From contig NZ_JAFBCC010000001.1 in the NCBI RefSeq assembly GCF_016907495.1, positions 2,728,001-2,792,000 of the forward strand: a stretch of 64,000 nucleotides of DNA. Direction: 5' to 3'. Made by a program: the position numbers and the translations under genes. Under the pieces are notes generated by a model. It was not told the origin of the DNA and did no database searches. It saw only the letters and a list, made by a program, of their open reading frames with translations. This stretch comes from Arthrobacter tumbae (GTDB taxonomy: Bacteria > Actinomycetota > Actinomycetes > Actinomycetales > Micrococcaceae). Of this stretch, positions 8,090 through 18,700 are shown in pieces; within the stretch, counting starts at the first letter, position 1, and the number at the start of each line of letters is the position of its first letter.

Positions 8090-8839
8090 TCAGAGCGGGT
8101 TGAGGACCGCGATCAGGATGGCGATGAAGTGGGCGGCGAACGCTGCGACGGTGAACGCATGGAACAGTTCGTGGAAGCCGAACCACTGCGGACTGGGGTT
8201 GGGCCGCTTCAGCCCGTAGATGACCGCGCCGGCGATGTAGAACACGCCGCCGACCAGGATGAGGACGGTGGCCGGGACGCTGGCCGCGAGGAAGTCCGGC
8301 AGGAACAGCAACGCCGCGAGGCCGAGGGCAATGTAGATGGGGACGTAGAGCCAGCGTGGCGCGTTGACCCACAGAACGCGGAAGAGGACGCCCGCTATGG
8401 CTCCGCACCAGATCAGCCAGAGCAGGAAGGTGGCCTTGTCCTGGGGCAGCAGCGCCCAGGAGAGCGGGGTGTAGCTTCCCGCGATGACCAGCATGATGTT
8501 GGTGTGGTCCAGGCGCTTCAGTACCGCCTTCGTGCGGGGCTGCCAGTTGCCGCGGTGGTAGATGGCACTCACACCGAAGAGCAGGACGCCGGTGAAGGCG
8601 TAGATCGCGGAGGTGACTTTCCCGGCCGCGGTGGGAGCGAGGGCAACGAGCACGATTCCGGCGGCGATGGCGAGGGGAGTGGCACCGAGGTGGATCCATC
8701 CCCGCCACTTCGGTTTGATGCTCAGCGCGTCTGCAGCCCGCTCGACGGCGGATTCCACCGGGCCGTCAACGGGGGCCGATTCGTCCGGGTTCCGGCGGGA
8801 ATTCGGCGCACCGGGTGAAGGGGAAACGCGTCGGCTCAT
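8090..8839 (-). CDS. TrhA/hemolysin III family membrane protein
   Basis: A 249-residue protein of the PAQR/hemolysin III superfamily with seven predicted TM helices from about residue 50. The metal-site motifs are present: SAIYH (helix 2), LDHTNI, and the C-terminal HELFHAF with a later AAHF. The residue pattern suggests a membrane hydrolase; real haemolysin activity is doubtful. A TAGAAT box stands 7 nt before the ATG and no ribosome binding site is visible, so the mRNA is probably leaderless. It is divergent from uppS, as Rv1085c is from Rv1086. Confidence 0.88.
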   Translation of the reverse strand: MSRRVSPSPGAPNSRRNPDESAPVDGPVESAVERAADALSIKPKWRGWIHLGATPLAIAAGIVLVALAPTAAGKVTSAIYAFTGVLLFGVSAIYHRGNWQPRTKAVLKRLDHTNIMLVIAGSYTPLSWALLPQDKATFLLWLIWCGAIAGVLFRVLWVNAPRWLYVPIYIALGLAALLFLPDFLAASVPATVLILVGGVFYIAGAVIYGLKRPNPSPQWFGFHELFHAFTVAAFAAHFIAILIAVLNPL

Positions 8840-8961
8840 GACCGGAATTCTAGCCGACGGGTACGTAAGTTACTAACGAGTAACAAGCGCTGCAGCCAGC
8901 GCCACGGGGCACGTGCCGGTACGGTAGGAACTGAATCCTCACTAGCTGATCGGAAGGACAG

Positions 8962-9735
8962 GTGGGCGCTGCCGTGATGTTTCCCTCGTTTGCCTACAAC
9001 TTCTACGAGCGCAAACTCCAGCGGTCACTGGCAGCCGACCGCATCCCGCACCATATCGGCGTCATGGTTGACGGCAACCGCCGCTGGGCGAAGCTCGCCG
9101 GTGCGCCGACGCAGCACGGCCATCAGGCCGGCGCGGACAAGATCCTCGAGTTCCTCGGCTGGTGCCGCGAACTCGGCGTTGAAGTGGTCACGCTCTATAT
9201 GCTCTCCACCGACAACATGAGCCGCTCGGCGGAGGAGATCGAGCAGCTTCTGGACATCATCGGGAACACCCTCGACCGCCTGGGTGAAACGCGGACAGTG
9301 CGCGTCCAGCCGGTCGGCGCCCTCGATCTGCTTCCGGAACACCTCGCAGCCAAGGTCACCGAGCTCGCCGAACGCACCGCCTGCATTGAAGGGCTCCACG
9401 TCAACGTTGCCGTGGGTTACGGCGGGCGCCGCGAGATTGTCGACGCCGTCAAGGAACTGCTGATGCATGCGGACTCCGAGGGGGCATCGCTGGCCGATGT
9501 CGCCGGGAACCTGTCCGCCGGGCAGATTTCCGAGTACCTGTACACGCGCGGCCAGCCGGACCCGGACCTCGTGATCCGCACCTCGGGTGAATTGCGGCTC
9601 TCCGGTTTCCTCATGTGGCAGAGCGCGTATAGCGAGTTCTACTTTTGCGAGGCGCTCTGGCCGGACTTCCGAAGGGTCGATTTCCTTCGCGCGCTGCGCG
9701 ATTACGGACGCAGGCAACGTCGCTTCGGCGGGTAG
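8962..9735 (+). CDS. uppS: Polyprenyl (Z-isoprenyl) diphosphate synthase
   Basis: Cis-prenyltransferase making the polyprenyl phosphate carrier lipid for wall synthesis, or its short-chain precursor. The 257-residue protein has HIGVMVDGNRRWAK with the catalytic Asp37, and the C-terminal signature RTSGELRLSGFLMWQSAYSE. The GTG at 8962 follows GGAAGG by 4 nt; an ATG at 8977 is the alternative. It corresponds to Rv1086, which makes a C15 product in M. tuberculosis; chain length here cannot be told from sequence. Confidence 0.93.
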   Translation: MGAAVMFPSFAYNFYERKLQRSLAADRIPHHIGVMVDGNRRWAKLAGAPTQHGHQAGADKILEFLGWCRELGVEVVTLYMLSTDNMSRSAEEIEQLLDIIGNTLDRLGETRTVRVQPVGALDLLPEHLAAKVTELAERTACIEGLHVNVAVGYGGRREIVDAVKELLMHADSEGASLADVAGNLSAGQISEYLYTRGQPDPDLVIRTSGELRLSGFLMWQSAYSEFYFCEALWPDFRRVDFLRALRDYGRRQRRFGG

Positions 9736-9901
9736 CATTCCTTCCGCATTTGGTCACCCAGAATTCACGCGACACGCACCCAGCGCCGCTGCCGCCGTCG
9801 TCGTCCGGGCGTAATGTCTGTTGCATCGGTCAGCACCCGCCGGCCGAACGGGGAGGCCACCAATGCAGGCACCGTGCCCACCAGCACATGCTTCGAAAAG
9901 G

Positions 9902-9921
9902 GGAGGCCGCGCGCGGCCTCC
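9902..9921. terminator. Perfect 20-bp GC palindrome in the uppS-phoH gap
   Basis: GGAGGCCGCGCGCGGCCTCC is a perfect palindrome in the 255-bp gap between uppS and the PhoH gene. It could terminate uppS, but no U-run follows. Further on are a TAGATT -10-like box (9947-9952) and a small hairpin GGGCG-TTCCT-CGCCC (about 9959-9973) just before the PhoH start. Confidence 0.4.
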
Positions 9922-9990
9922 TGGCCGGCCCGCCTCACCCAAGCCCTAGATTATTCTCGGGCGTTCCTCGCCCGGGGAAGTGGAGTTGAA

Positions 9991-11403
9991 GTGGCCACAT
10001 CTCGCACAACCCAGCGATCCGCAACCGACACGCTTAGCAACACCAAGGCCCGCCCGGCGGCGCAGGACGAACAAGTCCTCGCAGCGGCGGGCCTTTCTGC
10101 TGTCGAAAGCCTCGGCAGCCGCAGCTATGTCCTGGATACCTCAGTGCTGCTGTCGGATCCGCGGGCCATCACGCGTTTCGCGGAGCATGAGGTGATCCTG
10201 CCGATCGTGGTGATCACCGAACTCGAAGGCAAGCGCCACGATCCCGAGCTGGGCTTCTTCGCACGCAAGGCCCTGCGGCTCCTCGATGAACTGAGAGTGG
10301 AACACAACGGGCTGAACCGGGCCATTCCGCTGGGGACCGAGGGCGGAACGCTCCGGGTGGAACTCAATCACGTGTCCACCGAGGTGCTGCCCGTCGGTTT
10401 CCGCAGCGGCGACAATGACTCCCGGATCCTTGCCGTGGCCAAGAACCTCTCCGACGAGGGCCGCAACGTCACGGTGGTGTCCAAGGACCTGCCGATGCGC
10501 GTCAAGGCGTCCGCAATGGGGCTGCAGGCGGACGAGTACCGCAACGAACTCGTCAAGGATTCCGGCTGGACCGGGGTGGCGGAACTGGACACCCTGGACG
10601 ACGACGTCGACACCCTCTATACGCACGAGCCCGTCTTCCTGCCGGCCGCCGCGGAACTGCCCGCGAACACCGGGGTCATCCTCCACTCCGGGAAGGGCTC
10701 AGCGCTGGGCCGGGTAGGCGCCGACAAGCAGGTGCGGCTGGTGCGCGGGGACCGCGACGTGTTCGGGCTGCATGGCCGGTCTGCGGAACAGCGGCTCGCG
10801 ATCGACCTGCTCATGGACCCGGAGGTGGGGATCGTGTCCCTCGGCGGGCGGGCCGGCACCGGAAAGTCCGCGTTGGCGCTGTGCGCCGGGCTCGAGGCCG
10901 TCCTTGAGCGGCGGGAGCACCGCAAGGTCGTGGTGTTCCGGCCGCTGTATGCTGTGGGCGGCCAGGAGCTGGGCTACCTGCCGGGCAGCGAGAGCGAGAA
11001 GATGAACCCCTGGGCGCAGGCTGTCTTCGACACCCTCGGCGCGCTGGTCTCGCAGGAGGTCGTGGAGGAGGTGATGGACCGCGGCATGCTGGAGGTGCTG
11101 CCGCTCACCCATATCCGCGGACGGTCCCTGCATGATTCCTTCGTGATTGTGGACGAGGCGCAGTCGCTCGAGAAGAACGTGCTCCTCACGGTGATGAGCC
11201 GGATCGGGCAGAACTCCAAGATTGTGCTCACCCATGACGTGGCGCAGCGGGACAACCTGCGGGTGGGCCGGCATGACGGCATTGCCGCCGTCGTCGAGAC
11301 GCTCAAGGGGCACCCGTTGTTCGGCCACATCACGCTCACCCGTTCCGAGCGCTCGCCGATCGCCGCATTGGTGACGGACCTGCTGGAGGGTGCGGAGATC
11401 TAA
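9991..11403 (+). CDS. PIN-PhoH fusion ATPase (PhoH2-type RNase/helicase)
   Basis: A 470-residue protein with an N-terminal PIN nuclease domain ([15 protein letters not shown], first acidic residue Asp49, then a conserved [10 protein letters not shown]) and a C-terminal PhoH P-loop ATPase: Walker [14 protein letters not shown] with Lys292 and Walker B VIVDEAQ with Asp388. In mycobacteria PhoH2 couples ATP-driven RNA unwinding to PIN RNase activity. The start GTG 9991 has GGAG 5 nt upstream; longer in-frame starts run into the hairpin-rich leader. It lies in the same conserved block as Rv1095. Confidence 0.9.
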   Translation: MATSRTTQRSATDTLSNTKARPAAQDEQVLAAAGLSAVESLGSRSYVLDTSVLLSDPRAITRFAEHEVILPIVVITELEGKRHDPELGFFARKALRLLDELRVEHNGLNRAIPLGTEGGTLRVELNHVSTEVLPVGFRSGDNDSRILAVAKNLSDEGRNVTVVSKDLPMRVKASAMGLQADEYRNELVKDSGWTGVAELDTLDDDVDTLYTHEPVFLPAAAELPANTGVILHSGKGSALGRVGADKQVRLVRGDRDVFGLHGRSAEQRLAIDLLMDPEVGIVSLGGRAGTGKSALALCAGLEAVLERREHRKVVVFRPLYAVGGQELGYLPGSESEKMNPWAQAVFDTLGALVSQEVVEEVMDRGMLEVLPLTHIRGRSLHDSFVIVDEAQSLEKNVLLTVMSRIGQNSKIVLTHDVAQRDNLRVGRHDGIAAVVETLKGHPLFGHITLTRSERSPIAALVTDLLEGAEI

Positions 11404-11422
11404 GGCTGTATTCCGTGGCGGG

Positions 11423-12166
11423 TCAGCCGACCTGCCACGGAATATGGTCACGCACATCAGTGAGTGTGGGCGGGGCGTCGGTGAACAGGTCATCGGTCAT
11501 GTACTCATCCACGCCGCTGATGGCCAGCCGGTGGCCGCACCCAGCGAGTTCACCGTCGAGCGCCGTTGTTGAAACGCAGATGGCCGTGGCGACGTCGACC
11601 ATCACCCGCGTGCGGCCCGATCCGATGAGCGGCCGTCCCGGCGTGAACGGCTGGTAGGAGATGTTCGGGGTGGCGGTGGCTCCCAGGACCCGGCGGCCCT
11701 CGTGGACGTCTTCGGCGATGTCCTCGAGCTCAACCCGGTTGGCGAACGGCGACTCGTACGACACCGGCGCATCTCCCGCGAGTTCCACGGGGTCGAGCAT
11801 GGCGGACCACCGGGGGTCGCCGAACGCCGGCTCTCCGTAAGCGGCTTTGGGGCGGCGGTGAACGTACCCGGTCTCGTTGTAGACAGGACTGACGAGGTTC
11901 GGGGCGACAAGCCAGGAGCTCTTGCTCGCACTGACGTAGAACGAATCACGGGAGTGCTCATTGCCCGTACTGCTGTGGAGGAGGGTTCCCTCAGCGGTCT
12001 CTACCCTCAGAGCCTGCGGCCGGCGCACCCACGCACGCAGCGGATCCGATTCTCCGTCGGTACTGATCCAGGACACGGAAAACCGTACCGTTTCCCAGCG
12101 CCATGGCGAGGAACGGCAGAGGGATCGGAAGAGGCTCGCCGGGTTCAAACCGCTTGAGGCGGACAT
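11423..12166 (-). CDS. Uncharacterised 247-residue protein
   Basis: I do not recognise a family. The protein is soluble-looking, without signal peptide or TM helix. It has an aromatic-rich N-terminal segment (WRWETVRFSVSWIS) and a C-terminus listing an antigen-like pattern of valines and threonines (RTRVMVDVATAICVSTTALD). Codon use looks normal for the region. The ATG at 12166 sits 6 nt after a TAGACT box with no ribosome binding site, which supports a leaderless start; a GTG at 12172 is also possible. It ends 20 bp from the PhoH stop (convergent) and is divergent from the prepilin-peptidase-like gene. Confidence 0.65.
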   Translation of the reverse strand: MSASSGLNPASLFRSLCRSSPWRWETVRFSVSWISTDGESDPLRAWVRRPQALRVETAEGTLLHSSTGNEHSRDSFYVSASKSSWLVAPNLVSPVYNETGYVHRRPKAAYGEPAFGDPRWSAMLDPVELAGDAPVSYESPFANRVELEDIAEDVHEGRRVLGATATPNISYQPFTPGRPLIGSGRTRVMVDVATAICVSTTALDGELAGCGHRLAISGVDEYMTDDLFTDAPPTLTDVRDHIPWQVG

Positions 12167-12225
12167 ATCCACAGTCTAAGCCCGGCATGTGGGTTGCCGG
12201 CGCCGGATTCGGCTACGGTTGGCAC

Positions 12226-12729
12226 ATGCTGGCGCTGATGGGGGAGTACTGGGGCTCAGCTCCCGTTGCGTTCTGGCTGTGCACCCTTGCGCTGGCGCTG
12301 CTCGGAGTGATCGGGATCTGGCTGAGCGTCATCGACATCCTGACCCACCGCCTGCCCAACCGGATCATTTTTCCGTCCTATCCGGCGGCCGGTGTGCTGC
12401 TGGTCGCAGCGGCGCTCGCAGCGCAGGACTGGGGGCGGCTGGTCTCCCTCGCCGGCGGGGCAATTGTGCTGTGGGTGTTCTACTTCATCCTGCGCCTGAT
12501 CTACCCGGCCGGTATGGGCTTCGGAGACGTGAAGCTTGCCGGAGTGCTGGGCCTGTATCTCGGCTTTGTGGGCTGGTCCTTCCTCCTGTGGGGCACCTTC
12601 GCGGCGTTTCTCCTCGGTGGGCTGTGGGGTGTCATTCTCATCATCAGCCGCAGGGGTAACGCAAAGACGGCCATTCCGTTCGGGCCCTTCATGATCGTCG
12701 GGGCGGGCCTGGTCCTCGCACTAGGCTGA
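12226..12729 (+). CDS. A24-family prepilin peptidase-like membrane protease
   Basis: A 167-residue protein equal to the peptidase half of type IV prepilin peptidases, without the N-terminal methyltransferase domain. It has about five or six TM helices and both catalytic aspartates: Asp37 in LSVIDILTHRLPNR and Asp101 in GMGFGDVKL. Such short forms process pilin-like or Flp/Tad prepilins; no pilin gene is in the window, so its substrate lies elsewhere. A TACGGT box is 6 nt before the ATG, suggesting a leaderless mRNA. The Nudix gene follows after 5 bp. Confidence 0.85.
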   Translation: MLALMGEYWGSAPVAFWLCTLALALLGVIGIWLSVIDILTHRLPNRIIFPSYPAAGVLLVAAALAAQDWGRLVSLAGGAIVLWVFYFILRLIYPAGMGFGDVKLAGVLGLYLGFVGWSFLLWGTFAAFLLGGLWGVILIISRRGNAKTAIPFGPFMIVGAGLVLALG

Positions 12730-12734
12730 GGAAT

Positions 12735-14824
<2,090 letters not shown>

Positions 14825-14876
14825 TTATGGCGTCGTGAAGGGCTGGTGCTGGTGCTGGCTCATTGAAGCGCTGCGT

Positions 14877-15488
14877 TTACCGGAAGAGGTAGCCTGCGGC
14901 GTCGATATTCGTGTTGAGGATGTCCCGGTAGTTCTGCGGGGCGTCGATGGAGAGGAACTCGTGCGTTGAGACCCAGGCGATGTGGCGCATCACGTGGGCT
15001 GCGAGAAGCGCCCGCGGATCGGTTGGTTCCATTCTTTCCCGCCGGGCGATCAGGGCGGCGAACTCGCGTTCCCGCTCGATGGACTCGCCGAAGAACCTCG
15101 CCAGAATCTCGGGCTCGCGCTGCATGACGGCGTGGAGTTGTGCGAGTTCCTCGCGGGTGAGGGCCAGCCGCTCGCCCGAGTGCTGTGCGAACGTCCGCAG
15201 CGCCTCAAGCAGCGGGACCTCGCCGGCACCGGCCAGGAAATCCGCAACCAGGTCTTCGGGCAGGTGTGCGTCTTCGGCGTGGCCGAGCACAGCGTCTTCC
15301 TTTGAGGGGAAGTAGTTGAAGAACGTGCGGCGGGAGATCCCCACCCGCTCGCACAGTTCTTCGATGGTGAAGCCGGAGAGCCCGCTGGAGGCGGTCAGCT
15401 CGCGGGCGATGGTGCAGATGGACGCGCGGGTGGCACGCCGTTTGCGCTCGCGGAGCCCGCCGTCGTCGTTTTCTGCACTTTTATCCAC
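14877..15488 (-). CDS. TetR-family transcriptional regulator of the MFS pump
   Basis: A 203-residue TetR regulator. The N-terminal DNA-binding part reads FTIEELCERVGISRRTFFNY, followed by FPSKEDAV, both standard for TetR helices 2-4; the C-terminal ligand domain is variable. The start is GTG 15488. It precedes the DHA2 transporter in the same direction, and a perfect 9-bp inverted repeat lies immediately upstream of its start, so it is most likely an autoregulated repressor of the pair. Confidence 0.92.
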   Translation of the reverse strand: MDKSAENDDGGLRERKRRATRASICTIARELTASSGLSGFTIEELCERVGISRRTFFNYFPSKEDAVLGHAEDAHLPEDLVADFLAGAGEVPLLEALRTFAQHSGERLALTREELAQLHAVMQREPEILARFFGESIEREREFAALIARRERMEPTDPRALLAAHVMRHIAWVSTHEFLSIDAPQNYRDILNTNIDAAGYLFR

Positions 15489-15498
15489 GGAGTGTATG

Positions 15499-15525
15499 TT
15501 TGCACTATTCAGCTACTAGTGCAAA
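15499..15525. promoter_or_regulatory. Probable TetR operator
   Basis: TTTGCACTA (15499-15507) and TAGTGCAAA (15517-15525) form a perfect 9-bp inverted repeat with a 9-nt spacer, 11 bp before the TetR start codon. The arrangement is that of a self-regulated TetR operator. It is also 225 bp upstream of the secreted pectin enzyme, which has its own promoter further in. Confidence 0.7.
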
Positions 15526-15577
15526 AAACTCGGAGCGTCCCATTGGGTAATCGCTTTCCGAAATAATCCATATCCTC

Positions 15578-15635
15578 TTGAATGTGACCGGTCTCACGGT
15601 TAGGCTGGTGTCGTTGGTCTCCGTGAATCGTTTCA
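15578..15635 (+). promoter_or_regulatory. Promoter of the rhamnogalacturonan enzyme with Crp-like and LacI-like sites
   Basis: TTGAAT (15578-15583) and TAGGCT (15601-15606) are 17 bp apart, a good sigma-A-type promoter. Across the spacer lies TGTGA-CCGGTC-TCAC (15583-15597), close to the Crp/GlxR consensus TGTGA-N6-TCACA. Downstream, TGAATCGTTTCA (15624-15635) differs by one base from the LacI-family palindrome TGAAACGTTTCA. Together they suggest control by carbon status and a pathway-specific sugar repressor. The sites are seen; the regulators are inferred. Confidence 0.55.
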
Positions 15636-15723
15636 TTCCACTCGTTGAGTTTTCAGCACGAGTGTGTCCCGGTCAGCCCAAATGCCACCGATATTTCACT
15701 GTCGAACTAAAAGGTGTGATGCC

Positions 15724-18700
15724 ATGTCCCCCGGATTTCTGCGCCCGCATTCAGCGCGCGCCCTGATAGCAGGGACGGCCATTGTCGGTCTCTGTACGGC
15801 GACGACGCCGGCCCTGGCGGCGGAGGAGCCGCTGACCAGATCCTTCGATTTCGGTACCGCCAGCAGCCCGGTTGCTGACGGCTGGACCGGTGTCTCGGAA
15901 GGTACGTTCTACTCGGCGGAGGCCGGTTTCGGCGTTGTGCCGGCGGACGGTGTGCAGCCGATCTCCCGCAACCGGGCGTCCGATCCGGTTGATCCGCTCA
16001 AGAACGACTTCGTCCTCGGGACGGCGTGGGGCTTCGCCGTAGACATTCCGAACGGCGCGTACGACGTCCGCGTCCTGTCCGGCGACCAGCTCGCCGGAAC
16101 CAGCACGACGACGACGAACGTCAGCCTGGAAGGTGCACCTGCAGGCACCATCAAGTCGCGCCAGGCCGTCTCCGAGCAGACATTCTCCACCACTGTGGAA
16201 GACGGCCAACTCACCGTCGACCTCACCGGCGAGGGCGCCGGCGCGTATGTGAACGGCATCGTCGTCACGACGGCGGATGCTGCCGAGGAACCGGCACCCG
16301 AGCCGGAGGAACCTGTCTCCACGTTGGCCGCTCCACAGAACGTGCGGATGTCGCACGTTACGAGCGAAGCTGCCACCCTGCGCTGGAACGAGGTCAGCGG
16401 TGCCACGGGTTACGTCCTGAGCCGTGCCGAAACCGTCGACGGACCGTACACCAAGGTCGCGGAGACTGCCGAGCGCGTCGTGCACCACACCGATGCGGTC
16501 GACACGACAAAGGTCCACTACTACAAGGTGCAGGCGCGCGGCGCAGACGGGCTGTCGCCGTCGTCGGTTGCAGGTGTTTCCAGCCTCAGCACCGACGCCC
16601 CGGCACTTCCCGAGACGGGCGTACTCTCACTCGACCTCGGCAACGGTGAAACCGCCGCGGGCGCCGTGCGCATCGACGAAACAACGGCGTACTCGGCGGA
16701 GAATCGTGCCGGCTTCGTCGACGTGTCGCAGGTTGGCGCAACCGATCGCGGCGGTGAGAACGCCGCCCGCTCGGACTTCGTGACCGTGGGCGACACCGAG
16801 CTTGTGGTCGACCTGCCCAACGGCAACTACACCGTAGATCTGATCGCGGGTGACACCGAGGGCGCAACGGATATCGCGATCACCGCCGAGCAGATGGCGA
16901 AGGTCCAGCGTACCGAGAAGGCGGCAGGCGAGTACCTTGAGATGGCGTTCAACATCGCCGTCGTGGACGGTCAGCTGAACCTCGACTTCGCAGGGGCAGC
17001 CGCCAACCTTAACTCACTGGTCATCACGCAGCAGACCCCGCAGGAAGCCGGATCCCAGCCGACCGCGTGGATCACCGGTGACTCGACCGTCCAGACCTAC
17101 ACGGCCGACTACGTGCCGCAGGCCGGCTGGGGCCAGATGATCGAGCGCTACCTGTCCGACGATGTCGCCGTTGAGAACAAGGCCATCGGCGGGCGCAGCG
17201 CCAAGAACTTCATCAGCCAGGGCCGCCTGGACGAGGTGCTGATGAACATCAAGCCGGGGGACTACCTGTTCGCCCAGTTCGGCCACAACGACAACAGTTA
17301 CGGCGTTGACGATCGTTGGGCTGCTCCGGAGGACTACTACGAGTACCTGCGCACTTTCGTGGACGGCGCCAAGCAGCGCGGCGCCACTCCTGTGATCGTC
17401 ACTCCGGTATCCCGCCGGTCCTACAACGAGGACACCGGCGAAGCCAACGTGTCCTTCCCCGGTTACGTTGACGCAGCGACCAGACTCGCCACCGAAACAG
17501 GTACGCCGCTGGTCGATCTCTCCGCCTCCAGCCGGGCCTACCTCACCGAGATTGGACCCGAGGCAGCGAAGTCAGTCTTCCTGCACGTTCCGGCCGGCGT
17601 CTACGCGAACCGTCCGAACGGGACGGTGGACGACACGCACTTCCAGGAGTACGGCGCCATTCAGATGGCCCGGCTTGTAGCTACTGACGTGGCCAAGCTG
17701 GACATCCCGCTGGCTGCCGAGGTTGAGTCAGCCGAGCCGCCCGCAGCAGTGCCCGCAGCGCCCACCGGTGTGGTTGCAGGCAGCGTCTCCAACGCCGGCG
17801 CACAGCTGACCTGGAACGCAGTCGACGGCGCCGACATCTACAAGGTCTTCAGCAAGAAGGCCGACGCCGGTGAGGACGCCTACGCGCTCGTCACCACCTC
17901 CACGCTGCCGCTGGCAGCAGTCGGCGGCCTCGAGGAGGGCGTCTCCTACGACCTGCGTGTCGTGGCCGTGAACGGACGAGGCGACTCCGCGCCGTCGGAC
18001 GCTGTCCGCATCACCACGAAGGCGCCGCTGTTCAAGTTCGACGTCCAGCTGCCCGGCAACCCGCTGATGGAGGGCTACACCGAGGCGAGCACGGCTTCCG
18101 TCTACACCGACGAGCTCGGCTGGGGCTGGATCTCCAGTGAGGGCATGGCCGGTCGTGACCGTGGGACCAACTTCGACCCCGCGCCGAACAACCTGGAGCG
18201 GGACTTCCTCCTGCCGACCCCTGGCCACGAGTTCGCGATCGACGTTCCCAACGGCAGCTACGCGGTCAAGACCTACAACGGCGACTGGATCGGCACCAGC
18301 CGTTCCAACGTCCAGATCGAGGGCAAGGATTTCGGATCCTCCAACGCCGGCCGTGGTTCGGTATCCCAGAAGATCAGCCAGCCGGTGCTCGTCACCGACG
18401 GCCAGATCAACCTGGTGATGACCGGGTCCTCATCCCGCCTGAACGGCATCGAGGTCACCCCGCTGCTGCTGGCGCCGACCAACCTGGCTGCTGACGATGT
18501 CACAATCGAGGGCAGCGACGTAGCAGTGTCGCTGAGCTGGACGGGCACCGACGACGCCGCCGGCTACCGTGTGTACCGCAAGTCAGCCGCCGCGTCTGAA
18601 GCTGAGGCACTCGGCGACGTCGACGGCACCTCCTTCGTGGACACGACAGCCGACATCGGTCTGGAGTACACCTACACCGTCGTCGGGCTTGATCCCGCCG

